Assembly: GCF_003672135.1 (NCBI RefSeq)
Contig: NC_039518.1
Span: forward strand, 6,450,136-6,514,135
Length of the DNA stretch: 64,000 nucleotides
From: Ooceraea biroi
Taxonomy: Eukaryota; Arthropoda; Insecta; Hymenoptera; Formicidae
Direction of reading: 5' to 3'
Shown piece after piece: positions 34,454 to 44,863 of this stretch. How positions within the stretch are numbered: the first letter of the stretch is position 1; each line of letters begins with the position of its first letter. Position numbers and translations under genes: made by a program. The notes beneath the pieces were generated by a model that searched no databases, was not told the DNA's origin, and saw nothing but the letters and a program-made list of their open reading frames with translations.

Positions 34454-35750
34454 TACAAATCTACACTAGTTTGAACTAATTAGTAACTAAGTAGTAAGAA
34501 CTGATCTGACTTGTAAGAGTCGTTCGTATAATATCACGGACTCGCTTGCGAATAATTATCCACGGACACTTCTCGCGCATCGAAAATACTTAATCGCGCA
34601 GGTTCGATCAAGGGGCGGGTTGACGACAGGATTACTTTATTCATTTCGCGATTGGAACGCGGAGGTCTCTCGCGAGCGAGAATCGCTTTAGTCGCAAATG
34701 TCGTGTGTGCAGAGAGGGCCGTGTACCGTTGCGCGAACCGTTAGAAACTTTGACATTCTACGTCTTCGATTTTCCCACGATAGCTCTCGTCGGCCGGCAG
34801 ACTGCAGCTTCTCCGGACTTCTGGTAATGAGGGGAACGAGAGAATCGCGGTCGCATTACGAATACGCTCGCGGACGGCGCGGCGACCCCGTTCGCCGGAC
34901 GATGAACACTCGGATCCGCGCCGAGCATTTGCATGCTAACGATAACGCGCTGCTTCTGTACCGTTCCCCATTTTGCAACGGCTTGGTGTCACAATATCGC
35001 CCGTTTTAAACCGGCACGCGATATCCCTTTATCGCTTAATTGACATCATTGTCGAATTCTTTGCTTGTGGAATGCCACGTGCTAGTCTCGCTGATTAAAA
35101 CCATAGGTGGATGTCTCAATCGTGCTTAACAATGGAGCGATCTGTCGTCTTCGTGACGTCTAAAAAATTATCGATGCAAAACTTGCAAAACATTGTCGAG
35201 AGCTTATTGTTTTTCACTCATACGTTCGTTGTCCGACGTCTTTCGACGGCCACACTTGACGCAAAAGCGCACAGTTTTCCGAAGCAGCGAGGGACACGGT
35301 CTCAAAGAGAGTATCACCATGAGCGGGGGTTAATTGTCGCAAAGGAAAGTAGACACGTTTGACGACGACGATTACTAATCCCCCTGGACGCGCTTGTTTG
35401 CTTGAGGTTTCCCTACTGGCTAGTCCGATGTGCAAGCATCGACAAAACTGGTCGCCGCTCATCGAAGCAGCTACGCGAGCTACGCGCAAATATTTTCCGT
35501 TTTACGAGCGCAAGCGTACAAGTCGGGATTCCCTCGTCTCCTACTTCACCGCCTCGTTCCAGCGACTTTCAAGTGTTTCTTCTTCTTCTTCGCTATTCGC
35601 AACCGATTTCGCTACACGGTCAACGACTTGGTTCGTCATCAATGAATTTTCACAGTTAATAAACTGGTTACCTGTGCGCTAAATGAATTAATTCTCACGT
35701 GAATCCCATCCCTCTATCTTTCTATTAGGTTCCACGTACATGTTCTTCTA

Positions 35751-37270
35751 AGGGTGTCCCATGGGAAGTTGCTGAAACTAATCAGCTGTCATTTTTAAAC
35801 GTATGCAGTTATTGAAAAAACAAAATTGCCTTGGAAAGAGGAAAGTCTGCAGTTTTTAATGGGTATAAATAAAATTTAGCAAAATGTTTGTATATCAGTT
35901 TATTTTGTTAATGAAAAATATGCTAATAATCAAGTAAGCTAATGATAAATATTTTCAAAGTGTGCACCATCTGAATTTGTACAAAAATCAATTCTTTTAC
36001 GAAAACTTGTGAAAACTTTTTCTAACATGTCGTCTTTAATGTTGCTGACGACCTTTTAATAGCTACTACTAAATCTGACACTGTTTCTGGATTTCCGGCA
36101 TAACAATGGTCCTTAATGTATCCCCAAAGAAAGAAGTCACATGGATTTAAATCCGGCGAGTACGGTGGCCATTCTAGCCCCCCCCCCCTGGGCAAATTTG
36201 GGGTATCCCAGACCGATGACTCGATTGCCATAAACTTTGTGGATTGTTTCGAAGACCTCCTGGGTTCGGTGTGGTGTCGCTCCATCCTGCATGAAATGAA
36301 ATCCTCTGACCAGGCCTCTTTTTTTTGCATGAGGGAAGAATTGTGTTTCGAGAAGCTGCTTGTAACCTTCACCAGTGACTGTTGATTCGAAGAATTGCAG
36401 ATAAATTCCTTTTACCGATATCGCAGCCCATGCTGTTATATTTTGTGGATGTAAAGGTTTAGCCAGGGAAACGTTGGGATTTTCCGACCCCCCAAATCTA
36501 TAATTTTGTTTATTAACATAACCATTTAGCCAGAAATGTGCTTCGTCCGTGTAAATTATCAATTTTGCATCAAGTTCTTCATCTTCAAACATTCCATTTA
36601 TCGTCTCGCAGAATTCCACACGTTTCGTCATAGCGCGGTTGGTTAGCAATTGATGCAATGTTATTTTATAGGGATGCATTTTCAGGAAATGTTTTAAAAT
36701 CCTGTGTAACGTTGTTTTGGATATTTCAAGAGCTTGGGCAGCTTTCCGAATGGAAGAATTTGGATTCTCTTCAAAATACTTCTTAATATCTTCAATGTTT
36801 TCTTCTGCAGCTACAGACACAGAAGGACCTGGCAGATCATGTCTACGGTCTTGGATAGTTGCATACTGCATAAAATTATCGATAATTCTGATAAAAATAA
36901 CACAAAACATTATTTTAATGCAGATTTATTGCCAAAAAATGGAGTGACGTAACGCATACGTTTAAAGAAATAACAAATTCTAACCTTTTCAGCGTGTTTT
37001 CGCTCTTAACTTTATGTGTTCCGTATTTAGTACGAAACCTCCTGTAAGCATTGCTATAAACTTTTCCTCTGGAAAAGAAGCACTCGACGAGATAAATCTT
37101 TTCTTCCGTCGTCAGATTACTCATTTTGACGCGCACGGACTTGCATCTACCACAACCGGAATAAAACTGCGGACACTCAGATGAACGGCCGTTAACCGTA
37201 AGACCCTTTCTGAAGTCATGGAGGGGAGAACCAATCGTTTACTTTCAGCAACTTCCCATGGGACACCCTG
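35751..37270 (-). mobile_element. IS630-type transposon, copy 2
   Basis: Same element as at 32933-34453, carried along by the segmental duplication; its flanks match those of copy 1, so it is not an independent insertion. Ends AGGGTGTCCCATGGGAAGTT and complement before TA at 37271-37272. Confidence 0.9.
35939..37136 (-). pseudogene. IS630-type transposase with one intron, frameshifted (copy 2)
   Basis: Exon 1 runs from about 37136 (or the inner M of MSNLTTEEK at 37124) to 36985. The intron is 36888-36984, with GT...AG ends on the minus strand. Exon 2 is open from IIDNFMQYATIQDRRHDLPG through FMQDGATPH. It lacks the missing-base lesion of copy 1 but has the same 11-G slip (36178-36188) before SPDLNPCD and an extra one-base loss in a T run near 36053-36056 in the C-terminal region. 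The shared G-run lesion shows the element was dead before duplication. Confidence 0.87.
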
Positions 37271-37834
37271 TACAAATCTACACTAGTTTGAACTAATTAG
37301 TAACTAAGTAGTAAGAACTGATCTGACTTGTAAGAGTCGTTCGTATAATATCACGGACTCGCTTGCGAATAATTATCCACGGACACTTCTCGCGCATCGA
37401 AAATACTTAATCGCGCAGGTTCGATCAAGGGGCGGGTTGACGACAGGATTACTTTATTCATTTCGCGATTGGAACGCGGAGGTCTCTCGCGAGCGAGAAT
37501 CGCTTTAGTCGCAAATGTCGTGTGTGCAGAGAGGGCCGTGTACCGTTGCGCGAACCGTTAGAAACTTTGACATTCTACGTCTTCGATTTTCCCACGATAG
37601 CTCTCGTCGGCCGGCAGACTGCAGCTTCTCGCGGACTTCTGGTAATGAGGGGAACGAGAGAATCGCGGTCGCATTACGAATACGCTCGCGGACGGCGCGG
37701 CGACCCCGTTCGCCGGACGATGAACACTCGGATCCGCGCCGAGCATTTGCATGCTAACGATAACGCGCTGCTTCTGTACCGTTCCCCATTTTGCAACGGC
37801 TTGGTGTCACAATATCGCCCGTTTTAAACCGGGC

Positions 37835-38694
37835 ACCGCGCGAAACGCGCGGCTGCCACCCGCGACTGCAACGAGCACGACCGGACTAACGACTTTCTTC
37901 TGGAATAATTACTTGACGCGTAGGTTAGGTTAGGTTAGGTCGTAATCGCGCCGCTGAGAATCCGCTGAGAATCTTACGCAGCGGATCGCGATTACGTAAT
38001 TCAATCGGGAGTTTCGGATACGTGCCGCGTATGTGTTACGTAATTTCGCGATCCAAACCGTTTAGTGCGCGTTTAGTCACGGCTGGCTCGTTAACTTTGA
38101 TTGCTGGGAATCGGTCCTCGGAAGATCACGAAATTGAATCCTCTCGGCGAGAGAACTTTCGCCGCGATTTCCGTGTTACGCAATATTCCGCGGACGGACG
38201 CGCGAGATCGGCCGCGTCATCCTCGTGAACGCTGCGCGCTTTGTTTCGTGCGTTAATCATGTACGGAGGCCGGAGTACGAGAGGACCATTGGCCGATTTA
38301 GGTTGAGATGCGGCGTGGCAGCTACTTAAGCGCACAATTGGTTGTCATTGACACACAAAACAACGTTAGCAACGAGTGCGACGATCGTGCACTTTAGCAC
38401 CGCCGTAGTTTCTCGACCGTGCTCGAGCCGCGATACGCTCGCTCGCTGGAGATCGCTAAGCGACACAAGTAGGCCGACGTGGTATATCCCGCATAGTAAT
38501 TAAAAACGATTAACTACACAGTCACTCGACTCGAGCATCGAACTCGTGCGGACGTTATGCCGAGTTATGGCTCTCCGCGCGAAGCGTTCAATTTTTGTTG
38601 CCCGCGTCGTGATCTGTCCGCCGCAAAGAGATCTCGTCGGAAACGAACAGTTTCGGGAGCAATTAACCGATTCCGACGTCAATAATCGAGGAGC
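37835..38694. other. Unique DNA with a short TTAGG tract
   Basis: GC-rich sequence downstream of the duplication and 3' of the host exon on the minus strand, so probably intron. It contains four tandem TAGGT words at 37921-37940. No further exon recognised. Confidence 0.55.
37921..37940 (+). repeat. Short interstitial (TTAGG)n tract
   Basis: Four perfect TAGGT repeats, the insect telomere motif in another register. At 20 bp it is far too short to be a telomere; it is an interstitial trace, or chance. Confidence 0.7.
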
Positions 38695-38792
38695 ATGAGA
38701 AAGAGACAGAGAGCGAGAGCAAGAGAGAGAGAGAGAGAGCAAGCGAGATAGAGATAGAGAGTAATAGACAGAGGGTGAGGAAGAGACAGAGA
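38695..38792. repeat. GA/CT-rich microsatellite next to a splice donor
   Basis: Nearly 100 bp of imperfect GA repeats on the plus strand, so CT-rich on the minus strand, where it lies 12-110 nt inside the intron downstream of the exon's 5' splice site. Pyrimidine-rich intronic tracts near a donor can influence splicing, but there is no direct evidence here. Confidence 0.8.
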
Positions 38793-38805
38793 TTTCTGCG
38801 CTTAC

Positions 38806-39101
38806 CTCGCTCTTGAGATTCAATGGCACATCGCAGGGGGCGTCCAGCTCTGCCTCCGCTTTCACCTGATGAGACAGCATACTGTGGCTGTGCCGGGGCG
38901 GTACGGCGGTCGCCAGCATGTTGGAATGCTGCAGATGCTGAAGACGAGACTGGAGATGGGGCTGGTGGTGATAAGGCGGCGACAATTGGGTGTTCAGAGT
39001 GCGAAGATCAGCTGGCGGGGAAGCGGGCGCAGCGGTACTGCTCTGTTCCTCCTCGGCCGAACCCTCCGCCATGTCAGCCTTGCATCCCGGGGACTCGTAA
39101 T
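38806..39101 (-). CDS. Host internal coding exon, possible SoxD-type transcription factor
   Basis: A 296-bp open exon on the minus strand. Acceptor: a T-rich stretch ending GTCGATTTGCAG, then ATTACGAGTCC. Donor: AAGAGCGAG followed by GTAAGC. Entry is after codon base 1 and exit at a codon boundary. The 98 whole codons start YESPGCKADMAEGSAEEEQ, pass through His/Gln/Pro-rich stretches (PPYHHQPHLQSRLQHLQHS) and end QVKAEAELDAPCDVPLNLKS plus E. No folded domain is visible; it looks like a disordered segment of a transcriptional regulator. QVKxEA...PLNL resembles a segment I recall from vertebrate SOX5/SOX6 upstream of the HMG box, so a SoxD (Sox102F-like) gene is possible. Other regulators also carry PLNL-type corepressor-binding motifs. 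The ATG in KADMAEG could be a start codon if this is a first coding exon. The exon call is fairly safe, the identity is not. Confidence 0.7.
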
Positions 39102-39514
39102 CTGCAAATCGACCAAAACTCTCAGAGGACCGTTCTAACAGCGGACCGAGCGGGCGCGCGCGCGCCGGATTCCGCCACCACGCAATCCCATTATGGCGCG
39201 GATATAATTCGTGCGCCTCGATCGGAAACGCACACGTTGTTTTTTTTAAATACGATATTTTGTAAGGAAGTCGAGAAATATCGGGAAGCAACCGGAAGGT
39301 ACAACGACGGCAAAATGCCTTGTCACTTGACTGTGACCGAGAGAAATCAGCGCGGAGGACTTAGCAGCAGCATATGCTTAACATCTTGTTCTTGAATGAA
39401 AAAGACGAGGGGTTTTCTTAGGATCGATATCAACACCGATCGCCTTTGGGTTTTCGATGACCATAGTATGGAGAGAGGGAGAGAGAAAACCCGACGACAC
39501 GCATAAACAAGATG
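39102..39514. other. Intron-like DNA upstream of the exon
   Basis: Minus-strand intron sequence between the exon's acceptor and the satellite array, with a small GA tract at about 39471-39486. The open frame continues upstream past the acceptor but loses protein-like character there. Confidence 0.55.
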
Positions 39515-39516
39515 CT

Positions 39517-42500
39517 CTTACAATTCAGAAGTGGGATAAAATCCGCTACCCCTCAAAGACAGTTTGAGATTCATCCGCTACCCCTCGGAGAGGAGGGAGT
39601 TGAGAAGCAGCTGGCCGGTAGTGAAGCCTGAACATGGAGGTCGGACGGACTCAGAGGAGTGAACCAACATGGAGATTGGGACGGACTCAGAGGAGTGAAC
39701 CAACATAGAGATTGGGAAGGACTCAGAGGAGTGAACCAACATGGAGGTTGGGAGGGACTCAGAAGAGTGAACCAAAAATGGAGGTTGGGAGGGACTCAAA
39801 AGAGTGAACCAAAAATGGAGGTTGGGAGGGACTCAAGTGGAGTGAACCGACGATTTGGAGACATTCGGGGACGAACGTAATGTCAGGCTGGCCAAGCTGT
39901 AAGATCTGGAAAGATAGTCGAGACTGACAGGTCGTATAGAGGATCGGAATGAAAACAAGTTGATCACAACAGTAGGAGTATTGGCCGTACAGCCTAAGAC
40001 CTAGGCCGGTGAACCAGGGATCCCGGAGAGTTCGAGTTCAAATCTAAGGCAGTGTCCTAGTTATTTTTCGCCTCTTACAATTCAGAAGTGGGATAAAATC
40101 CGCTACCCCTCGAAGACAATTAAGATTCATCCGCTACCCCTCGAAGAGGAGGGAGTTGAGAAGCAGCTGGCCGGTAGTGAAGCCTGAACATGGAGGTCGG
40201 ACGGACTCAGAGGAGTGAACCAACATGGAGATTGGGAAGGACTCAGAGGAGTGAACCAACATGGAGGTTGGGAGGGACTCAGAAGAGTGAACCAACATGG
40301 AGGTTGGGAGGGACTCAGAAGAGTGAACCAAAAATGTAGGTTGGGAGGGACTCAAGTGGAGTGAACCGACGATTTGGAGACATTCGGGGACGAATGTAAT
40401 GCCAGGCTGGCCGAGCTGTAAGATCTGGAAAGAGAGTCGAGACTGACAGGTCGTATAGAGGATCGGAATGAAAACAAGTTGATCACAACAGTAGGAGTAT
40501 TGGCCGTACAGCCTAAGACCTAGGCCTGTGAACCAGGGATCCCGGAGAGTTCGAGTTCAAATCTAAGGCAGTCTCCTAGTTATTTTTCACCTCTTACAAT
40601 TCAGAAGTGGGATAAAATCCGCTACCCCTCGGAGAGGAGGGAGTTGAGAAGCAGCTGGCCGGTAGTGAAGCCTGAACATGGAGGTCGAACGGACTCAGAG
40701 GAGTGAACCAACATGGAGATTGGGAAGGACTCAGAGGAGTGAACCAACATGGAGGTTGGGAGGGACTCAGAAGAGTGAACCAAAAATGGATGTTGGGAGG
40801 AACTCAGAAGAGTGAACCAAAAATGTAGGTTGGGAGGGACTCAAGTGGAGTGAACCGACGATTTGGAGACATTCGGGGACGAATGTAATGTCAGGCTGGC
40901 CAAGCTGTAAGATCTGGAAAGATAGTCAAGACTGACAGGTCGTATAGAGGATCGGAATGAAAACAAGCTGATCACAACAGTAGGAGTATTGGCCGTACAG
41001 CCTAAGACCTAGGCCGGTGAACCAGGGATCCCGGAGAGTTCGAGTTCAAATCTAAGGCAGTGTCCTAGTTATTTTTCGCCTCTTACAATTCAGAAGTGGG
41101 ATAAAATCCGCTACCCCTCGGAGAGGAGGGAGTTGAGAAGCAGCTGGCCGGTAGTGAAGCCTGAACATGGAGGTCGGACGGACTCAGAGGAGTGAACCAA
41201 CATGGAGATTTGGAAGGACTCGGAAGAGTGAACCAACATGGAGGTTGGGAGGGACTCAGAAGAGTGAACCAACATGGAGGTTGGGAGGGACTCAGAAGAG
41301 TGAACCAAAAATGTAGGTTGGGAGGGACTCAAGTGGAGTGAACCGACGATTTGGAGACATTCGGGGACGAATGTAATGCCAGGCTGGCCGAGCTGTAAGA
41401 TCTGGAAAGATAGTCAAGACTGACAGGTCGTATAGAGGATCGGAATGAAAACAAGTTGATCACAACAGTAGGAGTATTGGCCGTACAGCCTAAGACCTAG
41501 GCCTGTGAACCAGGGATCCCGGAGAGTTCGAGTTCAAATCTAAGGCAGTCTCCTAGTTATTTTTCACCTCTTACAATTCAGAAGTGGGATAAAATCCGCT
41601 ACCCCTCGGAGAGGAGGGAGTTGAGAAGCAGCTGGCCGGTAGTGAAGCCTGAACATGGAGGTCGGACGGACTCAGAGGAGTGAACCAACATGGAGATTTG
41701 GAAGGACTCGGAGGAGTGAACCAACATGGAGGTTGGGAGGGACTCAGAAGAGTGAACCAAAATGGAGGTTGGGAGGACTCAGAAGAGTGAACCAAAAATG
41801 TAGGTTGGGAGGGACTCAAGTGGAGTGAACCGACGATTTGGAGACATTCGGGGACGAATGTAATGCCAGGCTGGCCGAGCTGTAAGATCTGGAAAGATAG
41901 TCAAGACTGACAGGTCGTATAGAGGATCGGAATGAAAACAAGCTGATCACAACAGTAGGAGTATTGGCCGTACAGCCTAAGACCTAGGCCTGTGAACCAG
42001 GGATCCCGGAGAGTTCGAGTTCAAATCTAAGGCAGTCTCCTAGTTATTTTTCACCTCTTACAATTCAGAAGTGGGATAAAATCCGCTACCCCTCGGAGAG
42101 GAGGGAGTTGAGAAGCAGCTGGCCGGTAGTGAAGCCTGAACATGGAGGTCGGACGGACTCAGAGGAGTGAACCAACATGGAGATTGGAAGGACTCGGAGG
42201 AGTGAACCAACATGGAGGTTGGGAGGGACTCAGAAGAGTGAACCAACATGGAGGTTGGGAGGGACTCAGAAGAGTGAACCAAAAATGTAGGTTGGGAGGG
42301 ACTCAAGTGGAGTGAACCGACGATTTGGAGACATTCGGGGACGAATGTAATGCCAGGCTGGCCGAGCTGTAAGATCTGGAAAGAGAGTCGAGACTGACAG
42401 GTCGTATAGAGGATCGGAATGAAAACAAGTTGATCACAACAGTAGGAGTATTGGCCGTACAGCCTAAGACCTAGGCCGGTGAACCAGGGATCCCGGAGAG

Positions 42501-43063
42501 TTCGAGTTCAAATCTAAGGCAGTCTCCTAGTTATTTTTCGCCTCTTACAATTCAGAAGTGGGATAAAATCCGCTACCCCTCGAAGACAATTGAGATTCAT
42601 CCGCTACCCCTCGGAGAGGAGGGAGTTGAGAAGCAGCTGGCCGGTAGTGAAGCCTGAACATGGAGGTCGGACGGACTCAGAGGAGTGAACCAACATGGAG
42701 ATTGGGAAGGACTCGGAGGAGTGAACCAACATGGAGGTTGGGAGGGACTCAGAAGAGTGAACCAAAAATGGATGTTGGGAGGGACTCAGAAGAGTAAACC
42801 AAAAACGGAGGTTGGGAGGGACTCAAGTGGAGTGAACCGACGATTTGGAGACATTCGGGGACGAATGTAATGTCAGGCTGGCCGAGCTGTAAGATCTGGA
42901 AAGAGAGTCGAGACTGACAGGTCGTATAGAGGATTGGAATGAAAACAAGTTGATCACAACAGAAGGAGTATTGGCCGTACATCCTAAGACCTAGGCGTGT
43001 GAACCAGGGATCCCAGAGAGTTCGAGTTCAAATCTAAGGCAGTCTCCTAGTTATTTTTCGCCT
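39517..43063 (+). repeat. Seven-unit satellite (487-557 bp) with internal 36-bp minisatellite and tRNA-like tail
   Basis: Units start at CTTACAATTCAG: 39517, 40074, 40593, 41082, 41570, 42057 and 42544; the array ends at 43063. Unit lengths are 557, 519, 489, 488, 487, 487 and 520 bp. Each has five or six copies of a 36-bp repeat (type GTGAACCAACATGGAGGTTG), a conserved middle, and a tail GAACCAGGGATCCCGGAGAG / TTCGAGTTCAAATC that resembles the 3' half of a tRNA. A GCCTAAGA / TCTAAGGC pair could form an acceptor-like stem. The sequence CTCTTACAATT stands at both outer edges (39515-39525, 43062-43072) and at every unit boundary, like a target duplication carried within a tandemly amplified SINE-like insertion. 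Confidence 0.9.
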
Positions 43064-43074
43064 CTTACAATTAA

Positions 43075-44861
43075 TTAAATCAGAGCGTCGCGGGATCGCG
43101 CCAGTCGTATCGACGGCAGCGCGTGCAGCTGTCAAGAATGCAGACGCTGGAAATTAGGAGGAGGCCCGTTCATCTTCCGACTTCAAAGCAAAAAGCACTT
43201 GGTGGGCGCATCGCATCGCGGCGAGAGAGTTGCTTAGGGAGTGAGAGAGAGAAAGGGAGAAGAAGGACGAGAATAAAAATCCGTCGACGAAGGCGCTGTT
43301 GCCCGCAGGCGCGCGTCTCGTGTTTATCCGGCTAATTATTTTTATCTAAGCGTTCAGTTAGCAAGAATTCAAGGGCAATGAAATCACTCTCGTCTGGACA
43401 CGCCGTACTCTCATCGTCGCTTTCTGTTCTCGCGTCTCCTCCCGTCACCTTCTCCATCGTTGCCGCCGTCGCCGACGACGACGCAGCCGCCGCCGCCCGT
43501 CTCGTCGCGCCGCGACGGCCGTCGTATACTTGGTGAACGCAACTAATAACATCTGCTTCTATTTTTGCGCTGGCCCGAGTCCAGCGCTTTACTTTTTAAA
43601 AGCCGCGCGCGCCTATGACGAACGGCTGGATGGATCATCGAGCGGAAGCCCGGGCGTGGGGAGGGACCGGGAGTGAAACGAGCCGGTTATTCTGGACAAA
43701 TTATTGTCAAAGGGCGAGAAAACACCTTCTGCCTGCGAACTACTTTGTTCCTCATAAAAGGCGTTTTATAATGGCCATCGTAAAAATATTTGATGCCATG
43801 CTTTAAAACGACGAAGCGTGTTTATAATAAGAGCGCCAGGTCGTTGGGTACCAAATAGACCGCTCACAAGTGCAAACGCCGGTGTTAATGTCACCTCCTC
43901 CTATAAATATGGGTACGATCGCGTCGCACGGTATCTCGCGTTTTTGTTTAACAAAAATCCCGGCCTCCCAAGACGCCGAGATGACCGAGAGCGGAATCGG
44001 GAGGAGCGCGCGTCTCTTCGCCCGGCAAATCCGCGGACCACCGCAGATCGCCTCTCTGCGGCTTTGACCCTAAAGTGAGTTATACGCCTCGCGGACCGAG
44101 AAGCCGGAAAAAAGACCACCAAGATTTATCTCTCCGAGATAACGTCCGGAGACTGACATTGTCCACCTGTTTCTTTATTTTACAGTCGCGTCTTACGGTG
44201 GGCGTCGTTCTATCGGTTCAGTATTCGTCGGTTACCCTGAACATCATATTGCATGCAAGTGTTGAGATGTAAATGTCGAGAAAGTTGCCAAAGTTGAAAC
44301 AAGTCGAAGCTGTTCGACGCAGAGCTCCTCTTCTTTCAATGCAAAGGAAAATAAAATTTACTTGAAAACGAATTTTCTCTCAGTGTAGATCTCCTCTTTC
44401 ATTTTTTGCACTTGGAGTAATTTTATTTGCCCCTGCTCACGATGCACAATCTCTCGTAACAATCTCTAGTAACAAGATTCCAGGTACAGCGAGTACCAGA
44501 TCGGTCTCAAGTATATAATACGTGCAAAAGTAATTTACACACGGTGAACCGCGCGAGCGCATAGAGAGATCCTTTATGCGGTTCTTGCACCGCAGTAATA
44601 AAAACGACAGCTCGTTGTTGAAGGACAAGATGATTATACTCCAACAATCGCCGTACTCGCCTGGAATCAATTAAAACGGCAAAATAAGCCGGCTCAGAAT
44701 GCAGCGACTGCGACTAGGCGAAGAGATCGCATCGATCATCGTCGCGAGGCATTCATTTACGCAACGTGCAACGAGAGGAGCTCCGCCGCTAATTAAGCTG
44801 ATTAATAAGCATTACTTGATTTTTGTGTCACGGGAGCAAACGCCGATAAACGGCTGGGAGG
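43075..44861. other. Unique non-coding DNA, no gene seen
   Basis: GC-rich DNA with a GCC/GAC trinucleotide-rich stretch at about 43455-43500 (CGCCGCCGCC type) and a moderately AT-rich end. No domain-bearing frame. Confidence 0.55.
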
Positions 44862-44863
44862 TG

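Larger units (their letters stand above)
32198..35015. repeat. Tandem segmental duplication, copy 1 (2818 bp)
   Basis: Begins ACGCGATATCCCTTTATCGC and runs to CGTTTTAAACCGGC, after which the same sequence restarts. It holds about 735 bp of unique-looking DNA, an IS630-type transposon (32933-34453) and about 560 bp of right flank. The junction with copy 2 shows a shared AC between the two parental edges, consistent with end-joining at microhomology. The unique part has small open frames identical in both copies, which reflects the duplication and not coding constraint. Confidence 0.93.
35016..37834. repeat. Tandem segmental duplication, copy 2 (2819 bp)
   Basis: Direct repeat of copy 1 at an offset of about 2818 bp. 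I saw about nine differences by eye, eight of them inside the transposon and one in the right flank; the left 735 bp appeared identical. The right edge (CGTTTTAAACCGGGCACCGC) differs from the internal junction and marks the end of the duplication. Confidence 0.93.

Noticed and set aside
37921..37940. Telomere
   Set aside because: Only four TTAGG-type repeats with unique DNA on both sides.
38500..39291. Whole 263-codon minus-strand frame around the host exon
   Set aside because: Only 38806-39101 is protein-like and bounded by splice sites. The left extension translates the CT microsatellite (SLSLSRLLSLSLS) and the right extension lies beyond the acceptor.
40500..40580. Functional tRNA gene in the satellite tail
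   Set aside because: Only the 3' half resembles a tRNA. The acceptor-like pairing encloses too short a segment and the D arm is missing.
39578..42982. Repetitive open frames on both strands (VHSSESLPTSML and VNQHGGWEGLRR type)
   Set aside because: They come from the 36-bp minisatellite, whose length is a multiple of three and which has no stops in some frames. Both strands are open in the same place, units differ by frameshifting indels, and there is no start or splice context.
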